From the NCBI GenBank assembly GCA_029215795.1, contig JARDYH010000002.1:47910001-47974000 (forward strand): a stretch of DNA of 64,000 nucleotides, written 5' to 3'. Made by a program: the position numbers and the translations under genes. Source of the DNA: Anniella stebbinsi (taxonomy: Eukaryota; Chordata; Lepidosauria; Squamata; Anniellidae). Below, piece after piece: positions 13,585 through 28,500 of the stretch (position 1 is the stretch's first letter; every line of letters starts with the position of its first letter). The notes beneath the pieces were generated by a model. That model ran no database searches. It saw only the letters and a list, made by a program, of their open reading frames with translations, and was not told where the DNA came from.

Positions 13585-16500
13585 GTGTGTTAAGGACACA
13601 CTTGCCTGTCTATCTCAAGACACCCTAAAGTGCTTTATAGTAAATCACAAAACAAGTGAAGTCTTCAGTAAAATAAATTGCACCAAAAAGCAGAAAACAA
13701 GTAAATACATCAGCACTCAAACACCTGGAGAGAAAGAAAGAATCCTGACACACTCTGTTGGAAGGAGTCCCATAATGGTACTGGTGCAGAAAGGCTCTGT
13801 TCTGCACATTTAAATCTTTAGCCACCCAAGAGAAAAGTATTGAAAGAGAGCCTCACTTGCCAGTCTCAAAGTTTAGTAGGAATGGGAGGAAGGTTCATAT
13901 GTACACTATTCTGTAAAGTATACTAAGCCCAGGCTGTTTAGGGCTTTGTAAATGACAATCAGCCACCTCAACTGAATTAATTGGAAGCAAGTGCAAACGG
14001 TCAAGGGCTCATGTCATGTGGTCTTTATATCCTCTCCCTGTTAAAAGATGGCTGCTACGCTTTGTATCAGCTGCAGCTTTGAAACAGTAGGGTGACTGGT
14101 GGTGACTGATCACAGAGGCTTTCCATTGTAAAGTCTTCATGTTTTTGAATGAAACATTTGGAGCATTGCTTCCTAATTTCAGACTTTTTAAAAACATACA
14201 TTCAGTCAGTTGCAGGTAACAATCTGAATCAGAATAGCTCAGTTGTTCCAAATACCACTCCCTACTTAGCAAAAACAGCACCATCCGCTCACAAGGGGGA
14301 GATAGCAGCAGGGAGATCACAAAGAACACACCTGGGAGAGCACAATGTTTTGCAGAGGTACAAAAAATCTTCAAGTGAAAAATTGGGAGGTGGAGGTTGG
14401 GGTAGGCCAATGAGTGTTGCAGGAATGCAGAGTGCATGTTGCAGGGGTGGGGAGAACCCATCACCGAAGTGGGAGAAGGAATGGAAAAGAGAATTCCTGA
14501 AAAAGGCATGGGTGAAACACTGAACAGGAGCTCTTCACACTGCAACATTTCATTGCAGCTCTCCCTTGTCAGGTAATACATTTTAATAGAACGGTAACAT
14601 TAAAGAAATCATTTTATGCACCTCTCTCTTCCATATAGAATATGCCTTTGTTTCTGTTGATTATGGTCATACCTGAATTCTATATATTTTTGTTGACCAA
14701 AAGCCTTTTCCTGCCTGCTCGCCAGGTGTTATCAATGTCACCTATACAACAGTTCCAGGATTTCTTGGCCTAAGGAATCAGACCAAAGGGATGTTGGCTG
14801 AACCAGGAGTTGATTACATACCTGTATCTGGATCATTGCTTTTGGGAGAAGGTGAAACATCAGCTGCCATAAATGTTACTATTCTAGAGGTAAATTGTCT
14901 ATCCATTCAACAATGAAAAAAAAATAAATTTCAATTTTGATAGATGCAAGATTTATGCCACAATTCCTGAAATGCAGGTTTTTGTTTTTTGGTCTAATGG
15001 TTGGTTTGAAAAGCCAAGGGAAACTAATTAGGCACAAAGAGAGAACTCAGATTTATAAGAATGGGGTAAATCTGCCACATTAGGCTGCATTCATTATCAG
15101 TGTGGTTCAGTTCATAGCCTTCAAAGTGAAGTACGGGTTGCTTTGTTTGTCCCCCCCCCCCCCTTTCCATCTCTTGGCTAGGGTGCTTGTGAACTGTGCA
15201 GTAAATCTTCACTATTGGAAACAGGTCTTGTCACTGTCATATTATTTGAAAATATATAATCCTTCATTATAAACACATAACATAAAGTTCTACCTGAGTC
15301 TAGTTAATGACCTAATAACTTATTTAAATAATTATTTAAGGCAGCTTTCCCCAACCTGGTGCCCTCCAGATGTGTTGGACTACAATTCCCATCATGATGA
15401 GAGTTGTAGTCCTACACATCAGGAGAGTTTCAGGTTGGAGTAGGCTTTCTTAAGGTTTGGAATGAACCTTTGCAGATTTTAAAATATTTGCTAAAAGACA
15501 ATTAACTGGAGCATTTATTGTATATCTGTTTTGCAGGATGATGTGCCAGAGCTGCAAGAATTCTTTCTTGTTAATTTAACGTCTGTAGAGCTCATCATAC
15601 ATCCTTCGACATCTTTCCCACCCAGACTTGGTATAAATTTCACATCTTTGCAGAATTGCCTCACTGATTGCTTATATCTAGTAACATACACAATGATATT
15701 GATAACTTTTCTTGCACTAATTTTGATAAATACAGAAGTATCTCTTAGCCTCCTTGTGCAAGCTTTCAAAAGACCCTTATGTGTACTGAGAAGTAAATCT
15801 CATGGGCTGTGTGAATTATCGTGAATTAGCAGGGTTTGTTTCATGTGTTGTCTGTATCCAGGATCCTGGCTTGTCCTCCCTTTACAAGCTAGAATCACAA
15901 ACCGTGGTTCTTGATTTAGCACGGCAGGATCCCTGGCTCTTACAACATTTCCTAGTTTTTGAAGTGGTTGTGCTAGCTAGGAAGAACAAAGCAGCACAGC
16001 CTATTCATGACATGCCAGGATTCTCTGGAATCTTTAGAATATTGTAAAAACAAGCCGAAAATTACTATGACAGACAGAGCTGGACAGTCAAACCCCACCC
16101 CCACCCCAAGGTTGTGGGGTCCTGTGGCCTTGGGAATGGGTGACAGATCCAGTATATCCTATGTCTTCTCAGACAGCTTCTGAGGAGCCTTAAGATTGCT
16201 CTGTTAGTCTTTTTCGGTATGCTTTTTGTTTTGTTTTTGGCCAGCTCAAACTTCCTGCACTAAATTGGACTTAAGAACATAAGTAGAGCCATGCTGGATG
16301 AGACCAAAGGTCCATCTGGTCCATCACTCTGTTCACACAGTGGACAACCATCTTTTGATGGGAAACCCACTAGCAGGACATGAGTGCAACACCACTCCCC
16401 TGCCCATGTTTACAGGCTTACTGCCTTTCAATGGTGGATGTTTCATGCTGCTAATATTAAGCAAATTTGTTATTACATAACTCTAATATTTTTTCGTTTG

Positions 16501-19500
16501 ACCTCCTTTATTTGCATGCATGTAGATTTCATTGGGTTAATTCATTACAAACTGAAAGGTAAATAAAAAAATACCATGCTAATTTGTTTGAGATGTGTTT
16601 GTTAGAGATAGATAGAGAATAGGTAGGCCTGTTGTATAGTTTGATGTCTCTCTCCTTCCCTTCATTCAGTGAGGACAGTGTCTCTGCATTTAAAATGGCT
16701 GAACGCATCTACTTTATAGTGTGATGCCCCCACATCACCTCAGATGCCTTTGGACAGAGTGGTAACTTATAGTACAGTAAATTATAATTTGCCATAAATA
16801 TAAGAGTGGTAAATAATAAATAAAATAACTGGTTGTTGTTGTTATAATCATTACCATCATCATTACCATTATCATTCCATATCTGATATTCTGGAGACAT
16901 GTGTACCCTGTCCTGTATATTTCTAAAACATGTGTTCATAGTTCCTAAACAAGTGCTTTAAATATTGTACGATTAAAAAAAAACTATTTTCTCTTTAGAT
17001 GTAGATGGTTTGGCAGCACAGATAATTATTGATGCAAACGATGGAGCAAGAGGAGTAATTGGCTGGCAAAATACAAAGTAAGTTCCATGTTGAGTTAATA
17101 TAATCCATTGTTTTCAGTTGTTTGAACTCATCATTCCTGTGGCATTACATGTCCTATGCTTATTGCCAATAAATACAATGAGGAAACTTTTCTTTTTTCC
17201 ATCCCAGTTTTGAAATAAGTGAACTGAATGGAAACTTGACGTTACTGGTCTTCCGGGACCGAGGATCTTATGGTAATGTGTCCTTGTTCTTGTATGCTCA
17301 GAATCTGGAAGCACAACAGGGACTGGATTTTAATGTTTCCTCAAGGGTAAGAACAAACCACAGTATGATACTTTGCACCATAACACCAGCCACCAACATT
17401 TTTCAGAGATAAACTATAGCCAGATAATACGACTAGTCAGAATTCCTAAATTCTAGATATTGGGAAGAGGAAGAGGAAGAATTGAGATTACTTCCACAAA
17501 TACAGTAGGCAAGAGCAAGCGGAAACATTTTGATAAGGTCGATTGGGTTTTGAACCCTTTATCAGATGACAAATCCATGTAGGATAAACACACATGAACA
17601 TAGGGTGAGCAGAAATGGAATTGTGTCCATTCCTGACCTCCATACATTAATCTGAAGGTCAGAACAGAGCCTATATGTGTATTACTCTTATGCATATGAT
17701 CAGGAACCCTGCAAAATGTAGGCTTCCTGACTGCATGTAGAGGTCCTGTAAGTAAGGAAGGATGAATTAGCCTGCTTCTGGTCTATGTCAGTTTCACATG
17801 TGTTCTATCCTATTTACACATTAATACACAATTTAATTTTTTTTAAACTTGCAAATTTATACAGAAATAGTATTTAAATATGTCCTTGGAACATATTTTT
17901 CACAAAATACAAAATTTCTGAACATATTTTAATTAAATCTACACATTTATGCATGTATTTCATCATAAAATATACATTTTAAAACATATCCTGGTTGATT
18001 TTTTGAGCCAAGAACTGCATTGCAAAATTTGGGGAAGAGCTAAATCCAAAGGATAAGTGTATTCCTATCCACATATTATTTGGACAGGTCAGTTTTCATA
18101 GGAATTCACAAAGATTAAATTCCCCACGCATCCCTACCTGTAAGTATAGAAGTTGTACACATGTAGGCTCAGTTCTGAACTGTAGATGAGCACTTGGAAG
18201 TCAGAAGATGGGGCAAGCAGGTACGATCCCACTCCTCATTTGTCATCCCAGAATGCTTCCACTGGCCAAAATCCAGCTTACACTACCGCTACACTAGTGG
18301 AGCTCCGCTGACTTCTCCCACTGCACAAACAGTAGCACAAGCGTTAGCAGACCACTTTGTAAATCTAAGACCAGCAAGCAGTGGGCAAGTGGAGTCGGCT
18401 TCTCTTGTGCTAGTGGAATGACACCGTTGGATATAACCCAATGCCTCTTCATTCTTACTGTAGTTACTTTTTAAAAGTCACTTAGGATTTACATCTTTCT
18501 TTACATGTTTAAAAAAAGTATTGAACTTCAAAACATTACTTTCTAAAATATTGTGCCAATATGTTTTGTTACTAGACTCTTTATTTTGCTGATGGAGAAA
18601 GGTATAAATATGTTGATGTTGTAATTTTTGATGATGAGATTCCTGAAGGAAATGAAAGATTCCAGCTAATTTTAACAAACCCCTCCCTTGAACTGGAATT
18701 GGGAGAAAACACCACAGGTAATATTTACTAATCTTGAAGCAAGTTTTTGGTTGCAGAATGACATCCTATAAACCATCATTAGTAACAATGGATAACTATG
18801 CATTTTTCTGAAAGATCATAAAATCCTAACTAAAGAATAATTTAACTACTAAGTTTATCGAATATTTGTGAGTAAAGAAGCAATAGTAGACAATCCATTC
18901 CATTGTTTTGCAATTGGCTATATTGTTGATGCATACAGCAATATTTAAGAGCTCAATTGCTAAGTGCATCCTTTTTAGTTACTCCTCAGTAACAATAACT
19001 GTATAATTTTTTGTGTATGCTGTCGAATGTAGCAGGACAATATTAAATAAATTTTGTAAAATATATTGTTACCGATTAAGCATCCTTAACAGTGCAAAGT
19101 GCAAAAAATAAAATAAAATACATAGATTTATTACTTTTCATAAGTAGAAGTGGAATCAGTGGAATACGATAGATATACTCACTTTATGACTCTAGCATAC
19201 CTATTTCCTGATCTTAAGCATGTTTCATGATTCATCAAAATCAGTTGAACTTCATTCCATATAAGCATGTATTGTGGTCTTGCCTATAAATCCCATCAAT
19301 TTCAATGCAACTTTTTGTCAGTGTATTCAGAATGAATATTTTGGAAATTCATAATTAAACTGAAATGTTTATTTTTGGTTGGACTGTGCCTGAAGTATTT
19401 TGTAAAAGAAACATCTTATTTTACTACAGCACAAATCTGATTTAAATGTATTAGAGATGAAAGAGGCAGTTGTGATTGATTTAAATAATAATTCCATTAA

Positions 19501-22500
19501 AAAAAAAGGATATGCCTCCCATATAAAGCTTGTTCCCTTGCACCAATTCATATTTAGAATGTTAAGAAGATCCTTACAAGTGTATAAATTTAAACTAGGT
19601 ATCATTTATAATTTACTTCAATCAGCCAGAACTAAGCTGACAAGTGTTACCCAGAGGACCTTCAATTCTGCCGCTCCCAGACTGTGGAGTCGCCTGCCGG
19701 GAGAGATTCGACAGCTTAGCAGTCTTCTTGAATTTAAGAGAGCCATGAAGATTGATCTCTTCCGGCAGGCCTACCTAGTTGAACTTTAAGATGTTTTTAA
19801 TAATGTATTAGTTTTATTTGTTTTTAATGTTCTATCTATTTTATGGTCTTTGTATTTATATTTATTGTTGTTCCCCGCCTCGATCCAGAGGGAGAGGCGG
19901 GTAAGAAATATTATTATTATTATTATTATTAGGAAATTGCATGCTTAAATCTGCAGTCCTATATACACATGTGGGAGTAAGTCCCATTAAACGCAGTGAG
20001 ACTTACTTCTGAGGAGACATGCATAGGACTATGCTGCAAATATTGCACAGAAAAAAATCCCACATTTAATAATAATGAAAATTATGAGAATTGGTGTTAA
20101 TTTGGGGCTATATGACACCTGTCTTTTCCTCCTGCATATGTCATATATAGATAAGATGATCCTAGATGCATTGTAATCATTCCATTCATTTTCTGTTCAA
20201 AGCCACAGTTACCATCCTTGTCAATGATGATGGCCATGGAGTTTTGTCCTTCAACAATAGTGAACATTTCTTTCTAAGGGAACAGACAGCACTCTATTTG
20301 ATGGAAAGTGTTGCAGTATTAACTATTATCAGGGAACCTCCGCAGGGAATATTTGGGACTGTGACTGTCCAGTATCTTGTACGAGAGATAAATTCTTCCG
20401 AAGCATCTGTAGATTTGACCCCATCACAAGGCTACGTTGTTTTAGAAGAGGGAGTGAGATTCAAGGTAATATGCAGGTAGTTATTACAAAATGGAAGAAT
20501 TTTTGTTTGGTTTCGTATTAAGGTGTATCTCATTGTTTATATAGGGAAAAGAAAAGGTTGCAATCCTATACCCACTTACCTGAGAGTAGGCCCCATTGAA
20601 ATCAATAGGATTTACTTCTGAGAAGACATGTCTAGGATTGCAGCCTAAAGAGACATAAGTCAGATGTTTGTTTGCTTTTAATGAATAAGGAGAAATTATT
20701 GCACAGCATGGTTTAAGAACCAGTTTTCATAGTACCCAAAATGAGTCTGTAGACTGAGAAAGAACAATTCTGGACTGTACCACTTCAGACTGCATGTGGA
20801 ATGAGGATCATATTTTGAAATGTAAAAAGCAAAACAAAAACCATAAGACTGCAGTCCTATATACTGGGAGTATTGAATCCAGTAAGTCTTACTGCCCTGT
20901 AATCATGTATTGGAATCCACATGTGGTAAGTCAGCACATTAGAGAAGGACATTTAGTGCAGTCCTCTTCCTGATGTGCTAGTTTAATACATATAGGGTTG
21001 TTTTTTACATTATAATCATTGAAAAGTATGATATACACCTCACTGTCAGAAATAACAGAAATGACAGAAATGCATGGAATAGCTAGGGTAGCCCTATGCA
21101 AGACAAGATATGGCTCTTGCCCCTGCTGACATTCCCCCTTCACAACTATTAATAGTGCAGGAGCCTTGTCCTCCTTTGCACCTGGCCAACCTAGGAATAG
21201 AACTAATGTAAACAGTAAAGGAGGTACTCATATTTTCCTGTTTCAGCGTAATAAGCACATCAAAAATACTTTATCATTGCTTTATTCAAAATTATTCTTT
21301 CTATCCTGTTTGGATATCTACTAATGCCCTATTAATCAGGGCTAAACTATGGATATACTAAGGGAAAGTACCTAAAGAATTGTGTCCACTGAGATGTTTT
21401 AAGTTCAGTGTTAATTAGCCCTGCAAAATCATTTTAGAGTTACTTTGGTGATTCTAGTGGATATAAGATTTCTATGCTTATTCATTTCTTTTCTCTTACA
21501 GACTTTGCATATTACTGCCATACTAGATACCGAACCAGAAATGGATGAACATTTCATTGTGACACTGTTCAATCCAACTGGTGGAGCCAGATTAGGCACA
21601 AGAGTAGAAACTTTGATTACAGTCTTGCAGAATCAGGCCCCTTTGGGACTTTTCAGTATCTATCCAGTTTCAAATAGGTATATAATGCTGCTAACTCAGT
21701 AAATACAACTTGTTTGTTTGTTTGTAGTTTGGTTATTCTGCATTTTATGTTGATTTAGTTTTTATTTATTGAAATTTTTGTTAAAATATAGATTGTGGCT
21801 TCAATCCAATGGTGTTGTTTTGCCAGTCTAAAGGAAACCGTTGGCACAACAGATTTCCCCTTTCCCCTGTGTGCCCCCAAAATCTGCCCTGGATTATTAG
21901 GGACCCCTCCAGATGGGATTTGAGGAACCACATGTGAGCAGAAGTCCCATTATGCAAGTGGACTTCCACTTGTGCAATGTTGGATCCCAACCAAAGGCAG
22001 ATGCCCATAAACTAATAAGTCGCAACATATCAAAGATATATCATAAATAAGAAATGAAAAACCAAATACAATAAAAAGCAACTATAAATACTGATAATAT
22101 TATCAGTGCCTATTTTCATTCCCGTAAGTCAATAAACAGTTGCCAATTCTTAAGAATTTTCTGTGTTTTATCCATTAACTTTTAACATAACAATTTCCCT
22201 TGATTTAGATAACAGTGTTAGCTGCCATACCTTGGTAATCCACTCTTCAACATTTTGGATTTCAGCAATATTTCAAAATTACAGTGTTTGCAAGTCAGTG
22301 AATCTGTACTAAAGGACAATGGGATTTTGGTAAAATCTATTTAGGAGGCCAAAAAGTAAGGTGTTGGGAGTATTTATTAGGACTGGCTCTAGCTTATGGG
22401 TGGGGAACCTATGACCCTCCAGATATTATCAGCTCCCTGCAGCATAACCAATGGTCAGGAGTGAGGTAGTTATAGTCCAATAACTACCGGCCTGCTACAG

Positions 22501-25500
22501 GTTCTTTACCCTTGATCTAGAGTGTCCCTTCGGCAAATGAAAGGGCTCCTTCCATTCATAGAGAGGACTGAGATTCAGCAGAGGCTATCGCTGGAGGATG
22601 TGGAGAAAGATGATTTTCAGCACTGTGCCAAATATCACACTATTCTAGAGGGTCCACCAATTCAGGAGGAAGAAGGAATCAGCTAAAACCACTTCTTCCA
22701 TCACTAGCTTCTCATGAGCCAAGTTCCATTCACAGGAACTCTGGATCCAAGCTACAGTTCCCCCCACCCCCAAAGCAACTGAAGAGTATGACATGTCTAC
22801 GAAATACACAAAAGTTTGCTGCAGGGAAATTACATCTTCCACAATTATCAACCTAATCAATCTGAATCTACTTGTGGTCAGGCAAACCGTATTAAATTGT
22901 ATAGTGATTTTCATATTTGTACAACAGGACTTTGCTGTCCATATTGCAAATATTATTTTCCAGTCAGATACCATGAGTGCTGAATCTAGTGGTCCACTCA
23001 CACATAATGTTCCCAGTCCCACAGAATTGGATACAGCTTTTATTCTGCAAGTAGAAGCACCCTCTGAATAGAGTTCTGCTCACAATGCTCTGCTGTTGAA
23101 GGGTGGTTTTAGTGGTAGTGGTGTGGAGACAATCTTTACTGGCTTTCCCCTACCTCTGCAGTCCTCAGTGCCACCTCTCCCATTGTTCTGGAGGGTTCAC
23201 CAACACTCTGGAACAGATTATCAGGGAGCATAGGGGACTTCAGGGGAAGTGGGGAATTGATTATGATCACGCAAGCTTTGCCAGCAGGATTCCTACTCTG
23301 GATTTTAAGCCTTCTGCAGACAGAAGGAGCCCATATGTTCATGCGAGGTTTATAATCCCATTGCTGGAGTATTGGGAATATGCCTCAGGCTGGTATGTTC
23401 CATCCTGTCCTTGCATGCTGAGATTCAATTAGTTTCTTCTTGTTTAGCCCAAACCATAGTTTGTGGTGTATATCCAAGCAAGTAAACTAAGGCTCTTGCA
23501 CTCCAAAGCAACATTGCAGTTCTGGGTTGGAGGCCAAGAACAAATCACAGTCTGTTAATTTTGATGTGATCACAAACTATGGTTTGAGCTAAAGAGGAAA
23601 TAATTAATTGAATTGGAGCATGTAAACCTAGGAGATATTTCTGATCCTTCAAACTATGTTTTTGAGGACTAGGCAAATCACATATGAGCTGACACATGAT
23701 CTTTTCCCATTAGTTTTTAAAAAAATTCCTGCATGTAAATCTTTTATTATAGTAACATGATAACATTTTATAGTACGATTTTCATAATCCTATAACTGAA
23801 AATATTAATAGCAGTGAGGAGCCTCTGGGAACATTCTCCTCCTGAGTTAATCAAGCTTTGTTTTTTTAAAAAACAAACAAATAAATCATTGTAGATAAAA
23901 TGTTGACAGAGATGCTGTTGCACTGAAGAATCTTTTTAAGATCATCCCCATGTCAGTATTGTTGCTGCAACAAATTGATTTATTTATTTAAGGGTTTTGC
24001 TTCTCATGTATGCCATGTGCAGTCCAAACCTATGCATGTTCACTCAGAAATAAGTCCCCACTCAGTTCAGTAGGCTTACTTCCAAGTAAGTGTGCAAAGG
24101 TTTGCAGGCATTAGGGATGGCACAAGAGTCTGTTGGGTTTTGAAGCCCATTGAGCCTCACCAGCTCAGACACCAGTCCATGGATCCCCAGGCTTGCCTGA
24201 CTTGTCGCCTGATGAGTTGGGTAAGCTTGCGGATTTCCACCGCCCCTCACACTCTCCTTCCTTGCTATAGTAGTATATTTTAGAATATGCTATTTGGTAT
24301 TTTTAATATGCACAATTAGTAGGATGGATTAACATTCTGTATCTTGCTGTGCTGTAACTTGTAATGCATGTGATGTATAATTGACATCTACTGATGTTCG
24401 TTTAAGCTGATTGGACAGCTTCTTTGTTAAGGAATAATGCTCAGATTCAATTGGTTCTTGTTTAGCTCAAACCATAGTTTGTGGTTACATCCAAGGGAGT
24501 AAACTATGTTGGATTTATCGTGTACTCAATATGTCAGATTACTTGTGTACTCAGTAAGTTGGATTTCTCAGAAATCTGGCATTTCATATACAATATGCAG
24601 ATAGAATGAACAGGTGCAATATTATCATTGTTTTTATTGGATCATATATTTAGTTTTGTATTTCCATCCTGCTTTTTAACCCCTCCATTCCCTAGTCTGA
24701 TGAATGACACCCATTTCTTTGCTTTAGTAATGGTCTCCATAACTTTTAGGACAAATTCTCTCATAATTGAAGAAGCCAACACTACAGTCTACTTGAGAGT
24801 ATCTCGGAGCAATGGGATCAACACATCAGTGAGCGTGGAATGGGAAACAGTGTCTGATACTGCATTTGGGATAAGTAAGTCAATTCATGAGTAGGTTTTT
24901 AAATCACACAGTACTAATTGGCCTAATGAAACAAGGATAACCAAGTTGTCCCCCGTGGTTTTAGGGCTGACGTAACCAGTGTAATTGTCTGTATACCTAA
25001 CACTGTTCTGCCTACTGTCATTTTCCAGGACACACATTTTTCTCAGTTTATGATTATTTACATTTGGGTTCAGACCATCACTTCAGTAATGCAGGTTTCT
25101 CTTCCCTTCTTTTCTCTCAGCCCATGCAGTAACTTGTGCGTATTTTCTTCTCATTGCAGAGGGCAGATTACATGCTCTGTCCATCTTACAAAGTTTTGTG
25201 GAAGAATCAATATCTAGCTGGTGTTTCTTTATGGCAGGAGACTCTTTATATGGCTTAATGTTGCGAAGACATCCAGCTGTAAATTCTTTAATATACCAGT
25301 GGCGAGGAGTTTTTGTTCCTGTTGAGGTACAGTGTTAAAAATATATGCCTACATATTAAAAATATATGCAATTCAGACTAATCTCAGCATTATTTTGAGA
25401 CTAAAAAGATTGCAACAACAATAATAGTAAGTTAATGTCATAGTTTGTGCTGTACCTCCTATTCAGTTACGGAAGACTGTTATCCGAAGAGTCCTTTTGG

Positions 25501-28500
25501 ATCCTTCTTCTCGCCTTAATAAAACGTTATTTTTTAAAAAATAAATGTTTGAGCAAAAATCACATAGCTCACTAACTAGACAGATAGAAAGTACCTAAGG
25601 TTAACTCCATGGTTTTCTTCTTAGGAGTTTAGTATTGAGAATCCTCATCGCTGCATTGCATTTCAAATTAATGGCTCCTCCTATCTAGTAATTACTCATG
25701 GTGGAACAAAACCTTCTAACAACACTGTGTACTCCTTCACCCCTGGACTCCAGTTACTGCAGGTACATTTTTGAATCATTCAAACTTCTCTGAAAACCCC
25801 TTAGACTTATATAGGTTTGGTAGAATATACACACATTGAACGTGCCTTTTCCCATTATAGGGATAATTTCTCTTGCAGGTTTGTTTCATACATGTATCAA
25901 AAGCATGGTGCATCTCAAGATCCAAATAGCCTTACTAAAATAGTTGGCATTCAGTTCTTATGTCTATATTATTCCCACAATATTCTCCCCCATGGGTTGT
26001 TTGTTTCTCCTATTTAAATCACTGTCCCACCTTCAAGCAGTTATTAGCCATGGATAGCGGAAAGGTCAGCTGCCTTTACTGTACCTGTCTCTCCCCCCCA
26101 CCTCCCAATTCCATTTCAGCTAATAGCAGTTTTGGATGGGAGGGTATTCAAACTGGAGAAATGGTGTAAGGGGGAAGGTTCTCCCATTGCTGTGGTCCTA
26201 ATCCAGTTAAGGCCCTTCTATGGCTGCTTTTATGTATAAATAAAGGTATTGGGAGGTGAGGTCTAGTTTAGTTGTAATTAGAATCTTTAAATGTAATGGA
26301 TGAAAAACAGAGGATGCAAAAGTAAAATTATGATGCTGAACAAAGTTGCTTTGGTGTAGCATATTGCAGCCCCATTGATATGTATGGAAGAGTTGACTGT
26401 GTTATAATTGTGATTTCATATTTTCATGTATTTGAATAGTTTTACATTGAACAATATAGTTTTACAGTTAAATTAGATGCATTTCTTTAAGGATTGAATT
26501 AGGTAAATCCTTTCCTTCTTTGCTTTCTTTTCTTCCAGATGCAGACCATTGTATTGCCAGCTAACACTGATATAAAGCATTTCAGTTTGAACCAAAACCA
26601 CTACTTAATTATTACAAATTCTACAACCGAATCTGAATATCTCCAGGTTGTATGATCTTCCTTATTCTTCATGTGTAACATGTGCTTGTTGTTTAGACTA
26701 TTGAGCTTTAACAACATATTCAGAACTTATGTGGCTTCTGAATAAAATCAATGTGGCTAATTCAATTGGATGTAATTGGAGATTGTTTTATTGCACACTA
26801 AAATGAAACTAGATCAAGATTATTCCTATTATATTGTTGAAGGCCTTTCAAACTTACAACAGATGTCCACTGTAAATTAACATTTCTATCATATACTAAT
26901 AAATTTAGCTTGAATATTGCATGCATACATATGTTCTTGGCTGCTTCTGGAAATTCTTTCTCCTCTATGTTGTTATGCTTTGTTGGGACACATGTCTCCG
27001 TAAACATTTGCAAACTACTTCTCCGTGGTTAGGAGGAAAGCCCTTCAGGGTCACAAATGCTGGAGTGGAGGGATTTAGCTGAAGTGCTAGGGGCCTCTCC
27101 TCACTGTGGCCCTGGCTCTATTCCAGTGGAGGGCATACTACTATCAGTCTTATGGAGAAACTACCACACTTACCAAAGTAGATTGTGTGTAACTTTAGGA
27201 ATGTAGACTAGGTAGCAGAGTGCCTTTGTAAGGTACACTGGAGGATGCAACAGACAAAAGATCTGAGCTTTTCCAGAATAAGTTTTTTTTTCTGAAAAAG
27301 TTGAACAAAAGGCATTTAATGGTTAATTGATGAAGACCATCCCAAGAAAGAGAGAGGTAGTGGTGGAATGAGAAGCCAAGCAATGGCAAGCCAAGGGGTT
27401 ACGCTCTACCGTTTTTAGGCAACGAGGGTACTGAAGTGGTGAAAATGAGGAAGTTAGAGGAAAAGAGGAAGAATGCTCTGTCTGAAACATGAGAAAGGCA
27501 AAAGCTATCCTTAGAGTAAATCCAAAGCAAAGGGAAAAAGACTTTCTTTAGCCATGATAACCTTGGAGAGATTTCAAGGTGCAGAAAATGAGCACCCAGA
27601 ACTCCGAGTCTAGAACCAAGCTACATTTATCCCAGCACAACTGCTTCTGGAATTGTCTAAAGTTTAGGGGTTCAGAGGTGCTAGAAAAACCAAGCTTGGA
27701 GCTCAGGCTGAGTTCATCTCATCAAGGGCTGCTTTCCTGGAAGTCACACTGCTTGTGTGGTCTTAAGGAGTCTTCCTGGAATCTGGGTTTCAGGGTCTAC
27801 AACCAGTTATATTCTTATAAAACAAATAATGTAAAAGAGCATTGCACAAAACGCAGATCCTTTCTGATAAAAGGATGAAAGCACCTAGCCTCTTGGCTGG
27901 TGTGTTAACAATAAGTTTTGAGAAGACACTTGAAAATGCAAGGTTCTCAGTAGCTGAATGAACACTGATGTGGTGCTGCACTGATTGAATTACAAAATGG
28001 AGGAAATTAATCATTAGCCATTCCAAGTGGTCTCAGACCCATGTGTACATAGTGAGATATTCCTTGTGCATCTCAGTAGAAAACTGCAAAGGCATTTTGT
28101 CCTAGCTTACTAGGCTATACCAGCTTAGATTCTGAGCCAAAAATTAGAGTTTTGAGCCAAGATGGGTGTGTGAGGTCCCAAAATGGAAGTGGGCTGGTAA
28201 TCTCTGGCAACATCTATCCAAATGATTGTTTAAGTGCATGAGGGAGGAACTCATAAACCACTTCATTCTATCATATATGTAGTACATTCTTGACTGCCAT
28301 TGCAAATTTCTGCCTATTCCAATCCAGGTTGCTTGTGGTATATGAAGGAGGGAGTCCCAAAGCCCTGTGTTATGTTAGAAGGACTGTTATATTTGTTGTG
28401 GAAGGACTGTGACACTCTTTATATTCTTGTGAATTATTTGATTTATCAGTTAGACCCAAGCTTCTTATTTTTTTATGACGTAGAAGAGGCATATCCTGGT

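Noticed and set aside
14009..14581. Minus-strand open frame of 190 codons
   Set aside because: Overlaps repeat-derived intron, has low-complexity hydrophobic/Ser-rich content, no recognisable domain and no splice or promoter context.
19457..19624. Coding continuation upstream of the LINE ORF2 end
   Set aside because: Open but without reverse-transcriptase-like residues before about 19625; probably chance or heavily decayed sequence.
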